Assembly: GCF_020567375.1 (NCBI RefSeq)
Contig: NZ_JAJBZM010000003.1
Location: 697,333-761,332, forward strand
Source of the DNA: Janibacter melonis
Lineage (GTDB): Bacteria; Actinomycetota; Actinomycetes; Actinomycetales; Dermatophilaceae
Direction of reading: 5' to 3'
DNA: 64,000 nt
The translations under genes were made by a program, and so were the position numbers. Each line of letters opens with the position of its first letter. Positions within the stretch are counted from its first letter, which is position 1. Below the pieces are notes generated by a model. That model saw only the letters and a list, made by a program, of their open reading frames with translations, did not search any database and was not told the DNA's origin. Of the stretch, positions 8,241 to 17,779 are shown piece by piece.

Positions 8241-9899
8241 ATGTCCTCAACCGCTCCTGCCGGGACGCAGGCGTACCCGGAGAAGATCGACGCGGCCGTC
8301 CTCAAGGTCGCCGGCGTCGTCGTGCTCGGCGCCATCATGTCGATCCTCGACATCACGGTCGTCAACGTCGCCCTCCCGCACTTCCAGACCGACCTGGCCA
8401 CCGGCCCGGACCCGCTCCAGTACTCCACCGTCGCGTGGACCGTCACCGGCTACACCCTCGCCCTCGCGACGGTCATCCCGCTCACCGGCTGGGCGGCCGA
8501 CCGCTTCGGCACCAAGCGCCTCTACCTCACGGCGGTCGCGCTCTTCGCCCTCGGCTCGACGCTGTGCGCCTTCGCCCCGAGCATCGAGGCGCTCATCGGC
8601 TTCCGGGTCCTGCAGGGGCTCGGCGGCGGCATGCTCATGCCGCTCGGCATGACGATCATGACCCGCGCCGCGGGCCCGCAGCGGATGGGCCGGCTCATGG
8701 CCATCCTCGGCGTCCCGATGCTCCTCGGCCCGATCGGCGGCCCGATCCTCGGCGGCTGGCTCATCGACAACGCCCACTGGCTCGGCCGACCGAGCTGGAC
8801 GTGGATCTTCCTCATCAACCTGCCCATCGGTGCCGCGGCCCTCGTCTACGCCTGGGTCGTCCTGCCCAAGGACTCCGCCGTCCCGAGCGAGTCGCTCGAC
8901 GTCGTCGGCCTGCTCCTCATGTCGCCCGGTCTCGCGCTCTTCCTCTACGGCGTGAGCTCGATCCCCGACACCGGCACCATCCTCGCGACGAAGGTCCTCG
9001 CGCCGGCGCTCGTCGGCATCGTCCTCATGGCGGCCTTCGCCTGGTGGTCCTTCAAGCCCGAGCACCCGCTGCTCGACCTCAGCCTCTTCACCAACCGCAA
9101 CTTCACGGTCGCGGCGCTGACGATGTTCCTCTTCGCGGCGGCCTTCTTCGGCGGGCTGCTCCTCGTGCCGACGTACTTCCAGCAGGTGCGCGGCGAGGAC
9201 ACCTTCACCGCGGGCCTGCTCCTCGCCCCGCAGGGCATCGGCGCGCTCATCACCATGCCGATCGCGGGCGCGCTCGTGGACAAGATGCCGGTCGGGCGGA
9301 TCGTCCCCTTCGGCATCGCCCTCATCACCGGCGGCATGTTCGCGCTCACCCAGATCGACGCCGAGACCTCCTACTGGGGCTACATCATCCCGGTGCTCTT
9401 CGTCATGGGTCTGGGCATGGGCGGCACGATGATGCCGCTCATGACCTCGGCGCTGAAGACGCTCACCGCCCACCAGGTCGCGCGCGGCTCGACGCTGCTC
9501 AACATCACCCAGCAGGTCGCCAGCTCCTTCGGCGTCGCGATCATCTCGGTGCTGCTGACGAACTCCATCGAGTCCCGTCCGCTCGTCGACCAGGCGCAGA
9601 AGTACGGCGACGCGGCGAAGGGGGCCACCGACCCGAACCAGGTGCAGCAGCTCCTCGAGCGCTTCCCCGAGGTCGCGCGGGTCATCGGTCAGGTCGCCGA
9701 CCCGGCGCGCGCCCAGGAGGTCCTCATGGCGGCGGTCCGCTCCGACCTCGCCGGCGCCTTCGCCAGCACGTACTGGGTCTCGGGCGGGCTGTGCGCGCTC
9801 ACCCTCGTCGTCGCGCTCTTCCTCCCGCGCAAGCGCGAGGAGAGCCACCTGCTCGACGGGGACGAGGACGCCGAGCCGGTGCACGTGGCGATGCACTGA
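8241..9899 (+). CDS. MFS multidrug exporter, DHA2 (EmrB/QacA) family
   Basis: A 552-residue, about 14-helix drug:H+ antiporter. It has DHA2 motif D1 in LDITVVNVALPHFQTDLA (residues about 35-52), motif A in GWAADRFGTKRLYL, motif C-like glycine-rich GGPILGGWLID, and LQGLGGGMLMPLGMTIM. It exports hydrophobic or cationic toxic compounds through the cytoplasmic membrane. It is inserted between folC and DUF4233-ndk, which are usually adjacent, suggesting an acquired gene; base composition does not differ visibly from neighbours. Confidence 0.93.
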   Translation: MSSTAPAGTQAYPEKIDAAVLKVAGVVVLGAIMSILDITVVNVALPHFQTDLATGPDPLQYSTVAWTVTGYTLALATVIPLTGWAADRFGTKRLYLTAVALFALGSTLCAFAPSIEALIGFRVLQGLGGGMLMPLGMTIMTRAAGPQRMGRLMAILGVPMLLGPIGGPILGGWLIDNAHWLGRPSWTWIFLINLPIGAAALVYAWVVLPKDSAVPSESLDVVGLLLMSPGLALFLYGVSSIPDTGTILATKVLAPALVGIVLMAAFAWWSFKPEHPLLDLSLFTNRNFTVAALTMFLFAAAFFGGLLLVPTYFQQVRGEDTFTAGLLLAPQGIGALITMPIAGALVDKMPVGRIVPFGIALITGGMFALTQIDAETSYWGYIIPVLFVMGLGMGGTMMPLMTSALKTLTAHQVARGSTLLNITQQVASSFGVAIISVLLTNSIESRPLVDQAQKYGDAAKGATDPNQVQQLLERFPEVARVIGQVADPARAQEVLMAAVRSDLAGAFASTYWVSGGLCALTLVVALFLPRKREESHLLDGDEDAEPVHVAMH

Positions 9900-9910
9900 C
9901 CCACCTCGCA

Positions 9911-9924
9911 TACCCTGGTCCGTC
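9911..9924 (+). promoter_or_regulatory. Leaderless-type promoter of DUF4233 gene
   Basis: TACCCT (9911-9916) lies 8 nt before the ATG at 9925 with no ribosome binding site between, giving a predicted transcript start at or next to the start codon. Confidence 0.6.
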
Positions 9925-10323
9925 ATGAGCACCATCGACGGACCCCGGCGGCCCGGCGCGATCGCGTCGGGCCGCTTCACGTGGCGCATGCTCGCCACCG
10001 TGCTCGGCGGGCAGTCGGTGGTCATCTTCCTCGGGGCCCTCGTCGCGCGGGGCTTCGCCGGCAACGACAGCTCGGCCACCCCCTTCGTCGTCATGTGCGT
10101 CCTCGCGGTCGCCTGCGCCGTCGCCGCCGGCCTCGTGCGCCGGCCGGGCGGCGTCGCCATCGGCTGGGCCGTCCAGCTGGCCACGGTGCTCTGCGGCTTC
10201 CTCGTGACCTCGATGTTCGTCGTCGGGCTGATCTTCGGCGCGCTGTGGCTGCTGTGCCTGCGGGTGGGGCGCCGCGTCGACGCCGAGGACGCCGAGCGCG
10301 CCCGCGCCGCCGGCGGGGCCTGA
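9925..10323 (+). CDS. DUF4233 domain membrane protein
   Basis: A 132-residue protein with four predicted transmembrane stretches (LATVLGGQSVVIFLGALVARGF, TPFVVMCVLAVACAVAAGLV, AIGWAVQLATVLCGF and FVVGLIFGALWLLCL). The family is restricted to Actinomycetota and sits between folC and ndk in most genomes. Function is unknown. Its own leaderless-type promoter separates it from the MFS gene. Confidence 0.85.
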   Translation: MSTIDGPRRPGAIASGRFTWRMLATVLGGQSVVIFLGALVARGFAGNDSSATPFVVMCVLAVACAVAAGLVRRPGGVAIGWAVQLATVLCGFLVTSMFVVGLIFGALWLLCLRVGRRVDAEDAERARAAGGA

Positions 10324-10346
10324 GCACCGCCCACGGCGCACGCGGA

Positions 10347-10359
10347 TAGGGTGGCGCCC
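10347..10359 (+). promoter_or_regulatory. Leaderless-type promoter of ndk
   Basis: TAGGGT (10347-10352) stands 7 nt before the GTG at 10360. This geometry decides the start: the in-frame GTG at 10351 lies within the -10 box and can be excluded. Confidence 0.65.
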
Positions 10360-10788
10360 GTGACCACCGAACGCTCCCTGATCCTCGTCAAGCCCGACGG
10401 CTACCGCCGCGGCCTCACCGGTGAGGTCCTGCGCCGCATCGAGGCGAAGGGGTACACCCTCGTCGCCCTCGACGTCACCTCCGCGACCCAGGAGCAGCTG
10501 GCCGCGCACTACGCCGAGCACGAGGGCAAGCCCTTCTACCAGCCGCTCGTCGACTTCATGTCCTCCGGCCCGCTCACCGCGGTCGTCGTCGAGGGCGAGG
10601 ACTGCATCCGCGGCTTCCGCTCGCTCGCCGGCGCGACGAACCCGACCGAGGCCGCCCCCGGCACCATCCGCGGCGACCTCGGGCGCGACTGGGGCCTGAA
10701 GGTCCAGCAGAACATCGTCCACGGCTCGGACTCCCCGGAGTCGGCGGCGCGCGAGATCGCGATCTGGTTCCCCCAGCTCGCGTCCTGA
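10360..10788 (+). CDS. ndk: Nucleoside diphosphate kinase
   Basis: A 142-residue cytosolic enzyme that moves the gamma-phosphate between nucleoside triphosphates and diphosphates through a phosphohistidine. It begins TTERSLILVKPDGYRRGLTGEVL, and the catalytic histidine is in QNIVHGSDSPESA near residue 120. Length and sequence are typical for bacterial NDK. Leaderless-type GTG start as described for its promoter. Confidence 0.97.
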   Translation: MTTERSLILVKPDGYRRGLTGEVLRRIEAKGYTLVALDVTSATQEQLAAHYAEHEGKPFYQPLVDFMSSGPLTAVVVEGEDCIRGFRSLAGATNPTEAAPGTIRGDLGRDWGLKVQQNIVHGSDSPESAAREIAIWFPQLAS

Positions 10789-10810
10789 CGCGACCTCGCC
10801 CGCAGCGCTC

Positions 10811-11839
<1,029 letters not shown>

Positions 11840-11843
11840 CGTC

Positions 11844-12608
11844 GTGCGCCGGGGTCTGGCCGTGCTCGTCGCGCTCACCGTGCTCCTGCTGCTCCTCGAC
11901 GTCGCCGGGGGGCCGACCGGTCCGGTGCGCTCGGCCGGGGCGAGCGTCTTCGGCCCGATGCTGCGGGCGACGAGCACCGACGCGGGCGACACCCGTGACG
12001 CCGAGCTGACCCGCCTGCGCCTGCGCGTCGCCGAGCTCGAGGACGAGCGCTCCGCGAGCGCTCAGGAGAGCGAGCTGCGCGACCTCGCCGAGGACCACCG
12101 GGTCGACGTCGTGCCGGCGCGGATCGTCGCCGTCGGCGCCCGGGACGCCCGGGGCGCCGTGCGCGTCACCCTCGACGTCGGCTCGCGCGACGGCGTGAGC
12201 ACCGACCGGGCGGTCGTCAGCCCCGACGGGCTCGTCGGGCGGGTCGTCTCCGTCTCGCGGTGGACGAGCGACGTCGAGCTGCTCGGTGCCTCGGGCACGA
12301 GCGTCGGCGTCCGGGTGGGCACCGCGCCGGGCGTGCTCGCCGAGCTCTCCGGGAGCGAGCCGACCCTCGACGAGCGGCCCGGCGAGCTCGCCGTCCGCGC
12401 CGTGCAGGAGGGCCGGCTCGAGCCCGGTCAGCAGGTCCGCACCCTCGGCAGCCAGGACGGCCGGCCCTACCCGCCGGGTCTGCCCGTCGGCGAGGTCGTC
12501 ACGGCGCCTCAGGACGCCACCGGGCTCACCGCCGTCGCGACGGTCCGCCCCGTCGCCGACCTGCCCGCCCTCGACGTCGTCGGCGTCATCACGGGGACGA
12601 CGCGATGA
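11844..12608 (+). CDS. mreC: Rod shape-determining protein MreC
   Basis: A 254-residue bitopic protein. An N-terminal membrane helix (LAVLVALTVLLLLLDVAGG, residues about 5-23) is followed by a coiled coil (DAELTRLRLRVAELEDE) and the periplasm-side beta domain with VTLDVGSRDGVSTDRAVVSPDGLVGRV. It links MreB to the elongation penicillin-binding protein. GTG at 11844 follows the mreB stop by 4 nt. The C-terminus overlaps mreD by ATGA. Confidence 0.93.
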   Translation: MRRGLAVLVALTVLLLLLDVAGGPTGPVRSAGASVFGPMLRATSTDAGDTRDAELTRLRLRVAELEDERSASAQESELRDLAEDHRVDVVPARIVAVGARDARGAVRVTLDVGSRDGVSTDRAVVSPDGLVGRVVSVSRWTSDVELLGASGTSVGVRVGTAPGVLAELSGSEPTLDERPGELAVRAVQEGRLEPGQQVRTLGSQDGRPYPPGLPVGEVVTAPQDATGLTAVATVRPVADLPALDVVGVITGTTR

Positions 12609-13093
12609 CGCGCTCGGTGTGGCTGTGGCGGGTGCCCGCCCTCGCCCTCGCGGCCGTCGGCTCGGCCGTCCTCGCGGCGCGCGGCGTGCCCGTGCCCCCC
12701 ACCCTCGTCCTGCTCGTCGTCGTCGCGATCGGCATGGCCTCGGGGCCCGCCGACGGGATCCTCGCCGGTCTCGTCGGCGGCTGGATGAGCGACCTCGTGC
12801 CGCCCGGTGGCGAGATCCTCGGACTGGCCGCGGCCACCCACGCCGTCGTCGGGGCCGTCGCCGGCGCGGCCCGGCGGGTGTCGGGGTGGCCGCTGTGGTG
12901 GCCCGGGGCGGTGGCCGCCGCCTGCTGGGTGGTCGTCACGGCCGTCCCGGTCGTGCGCGCCCTGACGACCGGGGCGCCCGTCGCATGGCTCGCGCTGCTC
13001 GGTCAGCTCGTCGGCACGGTCGTCCTCGCCGTGCTCCTCACGCCCGTCCTGCTCGCCCTCGACCGCCGGGTCGCCGGCCGCCGCCCCCGGTGA
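12605..13093 (+). CDS. mreD: Rod shape-determining protein MreD
   Basis: A 162-residue membrane protein with five to six hydrophobic segments, for instance PALALAAVGSAVLAARG, PTLVLLVVVAIGMASGPADG and LGQLVGTVVLAVLLTPVLLAL. Sequence identity in MreD is always low; the call rests on size, topology and position between mreC and a class B PBP. It starts within the mreC stop (ATGA) and ends within the GTG of mrdA (GTGA). Confidence 0.9.
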   Translation: MTRSVWLWRVPALALAAVGSAVLAARGVPVPPTLVLLVVVAIGMASGPADGILAGLVGGWMSDLVPPGGEILGLAAATHAVVGAVAGAARRVSGWPLWWPGAVAAACWVVVTAVPVVRALTTGAPVAWLALLGQLVGTVVLAVLLTPVLLALDRRVAGRRPR

Positions 13094-15147
13094 GGCGACC
13101 CGCGGTGAAGCGGCCGCCGGTGAGCCGGCGGCCGTCACGCCGGCGAGGGCCGAGACGGGTGGGGTCGCGACGCCCGAACCTCCACGCCCGGCTCGTCGCC
13201 GTGCTAGCCGTCATCGCGGTGCTCCTCGCCGGTCTCGTCGGACGTCTCGGCCAGCTCCAGCTCGACCCCGCCCCGGTCGCCGCGGGCGACGCCGGACCGA
13301 GCACGAGCACCCAGGTCGTCCTCACCCCGGCTCCCCGCGGGCGCATCCTCGACCGCCGCGGCGTGCCGCTGGCCGACGACGCGGTCCGTCTCGACGTCAC
13401 CCTCGACCGCGCGGTCCTCGCCGACGAGGACGACGCGGGCCGCTCCTCCCTTCGCGCCCTCGCCCGTGACCTCGGGGTGACGCCGGAGTCGCTGCGCGAC
13501 CGGCTCACCCTGTGCGGCGCCCCCGACGCCGCGCCCGCCCCGCGCTGCTGGCCCGGGTCTGCCTACGTGCCCGTCACGGTGGCCGAAGGGGTGTCCTCCC
13601 GCCTCGCCCTGCGCCTGGGCGAGCGCGGCGACCGCTACCCCGCGGCCGAGGTCGTGACGACCGCGGTGCGGCGCGACCAGGAGGTGCCGCTCGCCCCCCA
13701 GGTCCTCGGCTATCTCACGCCCGCCGACGCCGCGACGGTCGAGGCCTCGGCGGGGCGCATCCACGACGGCGACCTCGTCGGGCGCGCCGGTCTGGAGCAG
13801 CAGTACGACGACGTGCTCCGCGGCGAGCCCGGCTCGGCAGAGGTGCGCGTCGACGCACGCGGCATCGTCACGGGCACCGAGCCCGGCAGCGACCCCGTGC
13901 CGGGTGACGACGTCGTCACGACGATCGACGCCCGCGTCCAGCGCGCGACGCAGGAGGCTCTCGCCGAGGGCGTGCGCGACGCCCAGGCCCGCGGGCTGCC
14001 GGCCGACGAGGCCGCCGCCGTCGTCGTCGACGTGCGCGACGGGGGAGTGGTGGCCTCGGCGAGCGTGCCGACGTACGACCCGTCCGTGTGGACCGGGGGC
14101 ATCAGCAGCGCCGAGTACGAGCGCCTCACCGGTCGGCCCGGATCGACACCGCTCACCGACCGGGTGACGGGCGGGGCCTACCCGCCGGCCTCGACCTTCA
14201 AGGTCGTGACGATGCCCGCCGTCGTCGCCCCCGACGAGCTCGACGAGCAGGTCGACTGCGCGTCGAGCGTGCGCATCGGCGACCGCACCTTCCGCAACTT
14301 CGAGTCACGGGCGTACGGCCGGATCAGCTGGCACCGCGCGCTCGTCGTCTCGTGCGACACCGTCTTCTACACGAACGCCGAGCGGGTGTGGGAGCGCGCC
14401 GGGGGGCTGTCCGGCCGCGACGCCGACGACGCGATCCTCGCGACGGCCCGCGACCTCGGGCTCGGCGCGCGCACCGGGGTCGACCTGCCCGTCGAGAGCG
14501 CCGGACGCCTGCCGGGCCGGACCTGGAAGCGGGAGTACTGGGAGGCGACGAAGGACGAGTCCTGCCGCCGCGCCCGTGACGGCTACCCCGACGTCGCCGA
14601 CGCCACCCGCGCGGCCTACCTCAGGGCGCTCGCCCGCGAGAGCTGCGCGAACGGCTACCAGTTCCGCCCCGGCGACGAGGTCAACCTGTCCATCGGGCAG
14701 GGCGACACGCTCGTCACCCCCCTGCAGATGGCCCAGGTCTACGCCGCGATCGCGACCGGCGGCAGCGTGCGCACCCCGCGGCTCGTCTCGGCCACGCGCA
14801 CCGCGCAGGGCGAGCGGACGGACCGCCCGCTCGCGCCGGCGCGCACCGTCGACCTCGACCCCGCGATGGGGCGCTACCTGCGCTCCGCGCTCGAAGGTGT
14901 CGTCACCGAGGGCACCGGCGCCGGCGCCTTCCGGGGCTTCGACCTCGACGCCTGGCCGGTGGCGGGCAAGACCGGCACCGCGGAGGTCTTCGGCGAGGAG
15001 GACACGGCGTGGTTCGTCAGCTACGCCCCGGCCGACCGTCCCCGCTACGCCGTCGCCGTCGTCGTCGGCCAGGGCGGCACCGGCGGCGGCACGGCCGCGG
15101 GCATCGCCCGCGAGATCCACGCCTCTCTCGCCCGCACGACGCGCTGA
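13090..15147 (+). CDS. mrdA: Penicillin-binding protein 2 (elongasome transpeptidase)
   Basis: A 685-residue class B PBP. The basic cytoplasmic tail (about 30 residues, Arg/Pro rich) precedes one transmembrane helix (LVAVLAVIAVLLAGLVGRL) and a PBP dimerisation domain with RGRILDRRGVPLADD. The transpeptidase carries S368-T-F-K371 (SxxK), S421-C-D (SxN equivalent) and K627-T-G-T. It crosslinks lateral wall peptidoglycan with MreBCD. The GTG at 13090 overlaps the mreD stop. The rodA/ftsW glycosyltransferase gene that commonly follows is not in this operon; a hairpin terminates transcription instead. Confidence 0.95.
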   Translation: MRRPAVKRPPVSRRPSRRRGPRRVGSRRPNLHARLVAVLAVIAVLLAGLVGRLGQLQLDPAPVAAGDAGPSTSTQVVLTPAPRGRILDRRGVPLADDAVRLDVTLDRAVLADEDDAGRSSLRALARDLGVTPESLRDRLTLCGAPDAAPAPRCWPGSAYVPVTVAEGVSSRLALRLGERGDRYPAAEVVTTAVRRDQEVPLAPQVLGYLTPADAATVEASAGRIHDGDLVGRAGLEQQYDDVLRGEPGSAEVRVDARGIVTGTEPGSDPVPGDDVVTTIDARVQRATQEALAEGVRDAQARGLPADEAAAVVVDVRDGGVVASASVPTYDPSVWTGGISSAEYERLTGRPGSTPLTDRVTGGAYPPASTFKVVTMPAVVAPDELDEQVDCASSVRIGDRTFRNFESRAYGRISWHRALVVSCDTVFYTNAERVWERAGGLSGRDADDAILATARDLGLGARTGVDLPVESAGRLPGRTWKREYWEATKDESCRRARDGYPDVADATRAAYLRALARESCANGYQFRPGDEVNLSIGQGDTLVTPLQMAQVYAAIATGGSVRTPRLVSATRTAQGERTDRPLAPARTVDLDPAMGRYLRSALEGVVTEGTGAGAFRGFDLDAWPVAGKTGTAEVFGEEDTAWFVSYAPADRPRYAVAVVVGQGGTGGGTAAGIAREIHASLARTTR

Positions 15148-15180
15148 TCCCCCTCCGCCCGGGGGACGAAGGGGGATCAG
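15144..15180. terminator. Bidirectional hairpin between mrdA and ybdD
   Basis: CTGATCCCCCTCCG (15144-15157) is complementary to CGAAGGGGGATCAG (15167-15180) with one mismatch, separated by a GC-rich loop. It overlaps the mrdA stop codon and lies between convergent genes. The right arm contains the frequent octamer CGAAGGGG. There is no clear U-tract. Confidence 0.6.
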
Positions 15181-15189
15181 CGGTGCCGC

Positions 15190-15402
15190 TCAGCAGCAGC
15201 GGGTGGAGGGGTTGCGCTCCTGCTCGTCGTACTTCTCACGCCAGAAGTCGCGCTTGCTCGGCACGGGGCGCTCGGGGTGCGTGCGCCGCAGGTGCTCGAC
15301 GTAGCGCTCGTAGGCGCTGCCGCCGGTGACGCCGCCGACGAACCAGCCCACCCCGGACAGGACCGAGCGCAGCCGGCCCTGCTCCGCGGGGGCGGCGGCC
15401 AT
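15190..15402 (-). CDS. ybdD: YbdD/YjiX family protein (CstA/BtsT accessory)
   Basis: A 70-residue protein with the family signature YERYVEHLRRTHPERPVPSKRDF and a C-terminal Arg-Cys-Cys (PSTRCC). Small proteins of this family follow cstA/btsT in many bacteria and are needed for transporter function. The ATG overlaps the cstA stop by one base (TGATG), and this start is preferred over an upstream in-frame codon. Two terminal cysteines are the only cysteines and could form a functional pair (inference). Confidence 0.9.
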   Translation of the reverse strand: MAAAPAEQGRLRSVLSGVGWFVGGVTGGSAYERYVEHLRRTHPERPVPSKRDFWREKYDEQERNPSTRCC

Positions 15403-17675
15403 CAGTGGTGCCCCCGGCTGGCGGCGGGCGACGGGTCGAGCCCGGCCTCCTGCCACTGCTCGAGGACCCGCTTCTCCGCCGGCGTCGGGACGAAGCCGGC
15501 CGGGGCGAAGATCCGCGACGGGACGTCCTCGTCCTCGGTCGTCGGCAGCCCGCCGGCCCGCAGGGCCTTGACGACGACGACGGCCGCGGCGGCGACGACG
15601 ATGATGACGAGCACGGCGAAGACGATCGAGAGCGTGCCCTGGACGAGGGAGTTGAAGATGATCTTGTCCATGTCGGCCGCGCTCTTGGCCGGGGCGAGGA
15701 CCTCGCCCGCGTCACGCGCGGTGACGAAGGCGTCGCGCTGAGCGAAGTAGCCGATCTTCGGGTTGTCGCTGAAGATCTTCTGGTACGACGCCGACATCGT
15801 GACGACGAGGTCCCACACGAGCGGGATGCCCGGCACCCAGGCCCAGCGGACCTTGCCCTGCTTGACGAGCACCGCCGTGACGACGGTGAGCGCGATGGCG
15901 GCGAGCAGCTGGTTGGCGATGCCGAAGAGCGGGAAGAGCGTGTAGATCCCGCCGAGCGGGTCGAGGATGCCCATGACGAGGATCGAGCCCCAGCCCGCGA
16001 CGACGATGAGGGAGCAGATCCACGCCCCGACGCGCCAGCTCGGGTCCTTGAAGCGGGACATGCCGGGGACGTTGCCGATGGAGTCGGAGAACATGAAGCG
16101 CGCGACGCGGGTGCCGGCGTCGACGGTCGTGAGGATGAAGAGCGCCTCGAACATCACCGCGAAGTGGTACCAGAAGGACTTCATCGAGTCGCCGCCGAAG
16201 GCCGACATCACCTCGGACATGCCGAAGGCGAGGGTCGGCGCACCGCCGGTGCGCGAGATGATCGTCTCCTCGCCCACCCCTTCGGCCGCGTTCTGCAGCA
16301 CGCTCGGGTCGATCGGCGGGATGGGGGTGCCGCCGGGGCTCAGCAGGCCGAGGCCGTTGACGTAGTCCGCGGCCGAGCCGGGCTCGCCGCCGGTGAGGGC
16401 GACCGGGGCGTTCATCGCGAAGTAGATGTGCTGGTCGATGCTCACCGCGGCGACGAGCGCCATGATCGCGACGAAGGACTCGGTGAGCATGCCCCCGTAG
16501 CCGATGAGACGGGCCTGGCTCTCCTTCTCGATGAGCTTGGGCGTCGTGCCCGAGGAGACGAGGGCGTGGAAGCCCGAGAGGGCGCCGCACGCGATGGTGA
16601 TGAAGAGGAAGGGGAAGAGCGAGCCGGCGAAGGCGGGACCGGTGCCCGTGCTCGCGAACTCGGTGACCGCCGGCATCTGCGCGACCGGCCGGGCGATGAG
16701 GATGCCGACGGCGAGCAGGACGATCGTCCCGATCTTCATGAAGGTCGACAGATAGTCGCGCGGGGCGAGGAGCAGCCAGACCGGGAGGACCGAGGCGGCG
16801 AAGCCGTACGCGATGAGCAGCCAGGCGAGGGTGATCGGCTCGAGGGTGAAGGTGTCCGACAGCGTCGGGTGCTCGGCGACCCAGCCGCCGGCGACGATGG
16901 CGAGGACGAGGAGCACGACGCCGATGACGGAGACCTCGTTGACCGCGCCGGGGCGCAGGTAGCGCAGGTAGACGCCCATGAAGAGGGCGATGGGGATCGT
17001 CATCGCGATGGAGAAGACGCCCCACGGGCTGCCGGCGAGGGCGCCGATGACGACGATGCCGAGCACCGCGATGAGGATGAGCATGATCGACAGCACGCCG
17101 AGGATCGCGGCGACGCCGCCGACGACGCCGAGCTCGTCGCGCGCCATCTGGCCCAGGCTGCGCCCACGGCGGCGGATCGACAGGTGCAGGACCATGTAGT
17201 CCTGGACGGCGCCGGCGAAGACGACGCCGATGATGATCCACAGCGTGCCGGGCAGGTAGCCCATCTGGGCGGCGAGGACGGGGCCGACGAGCGGACCGGC
17301 GCCGGCGACCGCGGCGAAGTGGTGCCCGTAGAGCACCCGCCGGTCGGTCGGCATGAAGTCCTTGCCGTTCTCGAGCTCCTCGGCCGGGGTGGCGCGGGTG
17401 TCACGCGGCTGGAGCACCTTGTACTCGATGAGCCGGGCGTAGAAGCGGAAGGCGATGAGGTAGGTCGCGACGGCCGCGACGACGAACCACACGGTGTTGA
17501 CCTGCTCGCCGCGCACGATCGCGAGCATGACCCACCCGATCGCGCCGAGCACGGCGATGACGCCGAAGACCGCCTTCTCGCGGGTCGTCACGCGGTGGCG
17601 CTGCTCCACCGCGACCGGTGGCCGGTCTGGGTCGGTCCGCAGCTCGCGGACCTCGGGGTCGAGCGACGTGCTCAT
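15402..17675 (-). CDS. cstA: CstA-family peptide/pyruvate transporter
   Basis: A 757-residue integral membrane protein with about 16-18 helices. Family hallmarks include HHFAAVAGAGPLVGPVLAAQMGYLPGTLWIIIGVVFAGAVQDY near the N-terminus, SGFHALVSSGTTPKLIEKE in the middle, and TVDAGTRVARFM. Relatives import pyruvate (BtsT/CstA) or short peptides under carbon starvation. The ATG at 17675 has GGGAGG upstream, and a plausible TAACGT -10 stands at 17730-17725, giving a leader of about 45 nt. It is followed directly by ybdD. Confidence 0.93.
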   Translation of the reverse strand: MSTSLDPEVRELRTDPDRPPVAVEQRHRVTTREKAVFGVIAVLGAIGWVMLAIVRGEQVNTVWFVVAAVATYLIAFRFYARLIEYKVLQPRDTRATPAEELENGKDFMPTDRRVLYGHHFAAVAGAGPLVGPVLAAQMGYLPGTLWIIIGVVFAGAVQDYMVLHLSIRRRGRSLGQMARDELGVVGGVAAILGVLSIMLILIAVLGIVVIGALAGSPWGVFSIAMTIPIALFMGVYLRYLRPGAVNEVSVIGVVLLVLAIVAGGWVAEHPTLSDTFTLEPITLAWLLIAYGFAASVLPVWLLLAPRDYLSTFMKIGTIVLLAVGILIARPVAQMPAVTEFASTGTGPAFAGSLFPFLFITIACGALSGFHALVSSGTTPKLIEKESQARLIGYGGMLTESFVAIMALVAAVSIDQHIYFAMNAPVALTGGEPGSAADYVNGLGLLSPGGTPIPPIDPSVLQNAAEGVGEETIISRTGGAPTLAFGMSEVMSAFGGDSMKSFWYHFAVMFEALFILTTVDAGTRVARFMFSDSIGNVPGMSRFKDPSWRVGAWICSLIVVAGWGSILVMGILDPLGGIYTLFPLFGIANQLLAAIALTVVTAVLVKQGKVRWAWVPGIPLVWDLVVTMSASYQKIFSDNPKIGYFAQRDAFVTARDAGEVLAPAKSAADMDKIIFNSLVQGTLSIVFAVLVIIVVAAAAVVVVKALRAGGLPTTEDEDVPSRIFAPAGFVPTPAEKRVLEQWQEAGLDPSPAASRGHH

Positions 17676-17767
17676 GGGTGCCTCCCGGCGGACGTGCCAC
17701 CGACCCGTCGCCGATGACGCACGCACGTTAGTGCGGGAGGGCGTGATCCGCACCACGGCGCGCCAGA

Positions 17768-17779
17768 TAGTCTTCGATC
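17768..17779 (+). promoter_or_regulatory. Leaderless-type promoter of lpdA
   Basis: TAGTCT (17768-17773) is 6 nt before the ATG at 17780, with no Shine-Dalgarno sequence. Confidence 0.65.

Noticed and set aside
8247-10391. A 714-codon open frame antisense to the MFS exporter, DUF4233 and ndk start
   Set aside because: It is a repetitive Arg/Glu/Asp/Gly shadow of transmembrane genes on the other strand.
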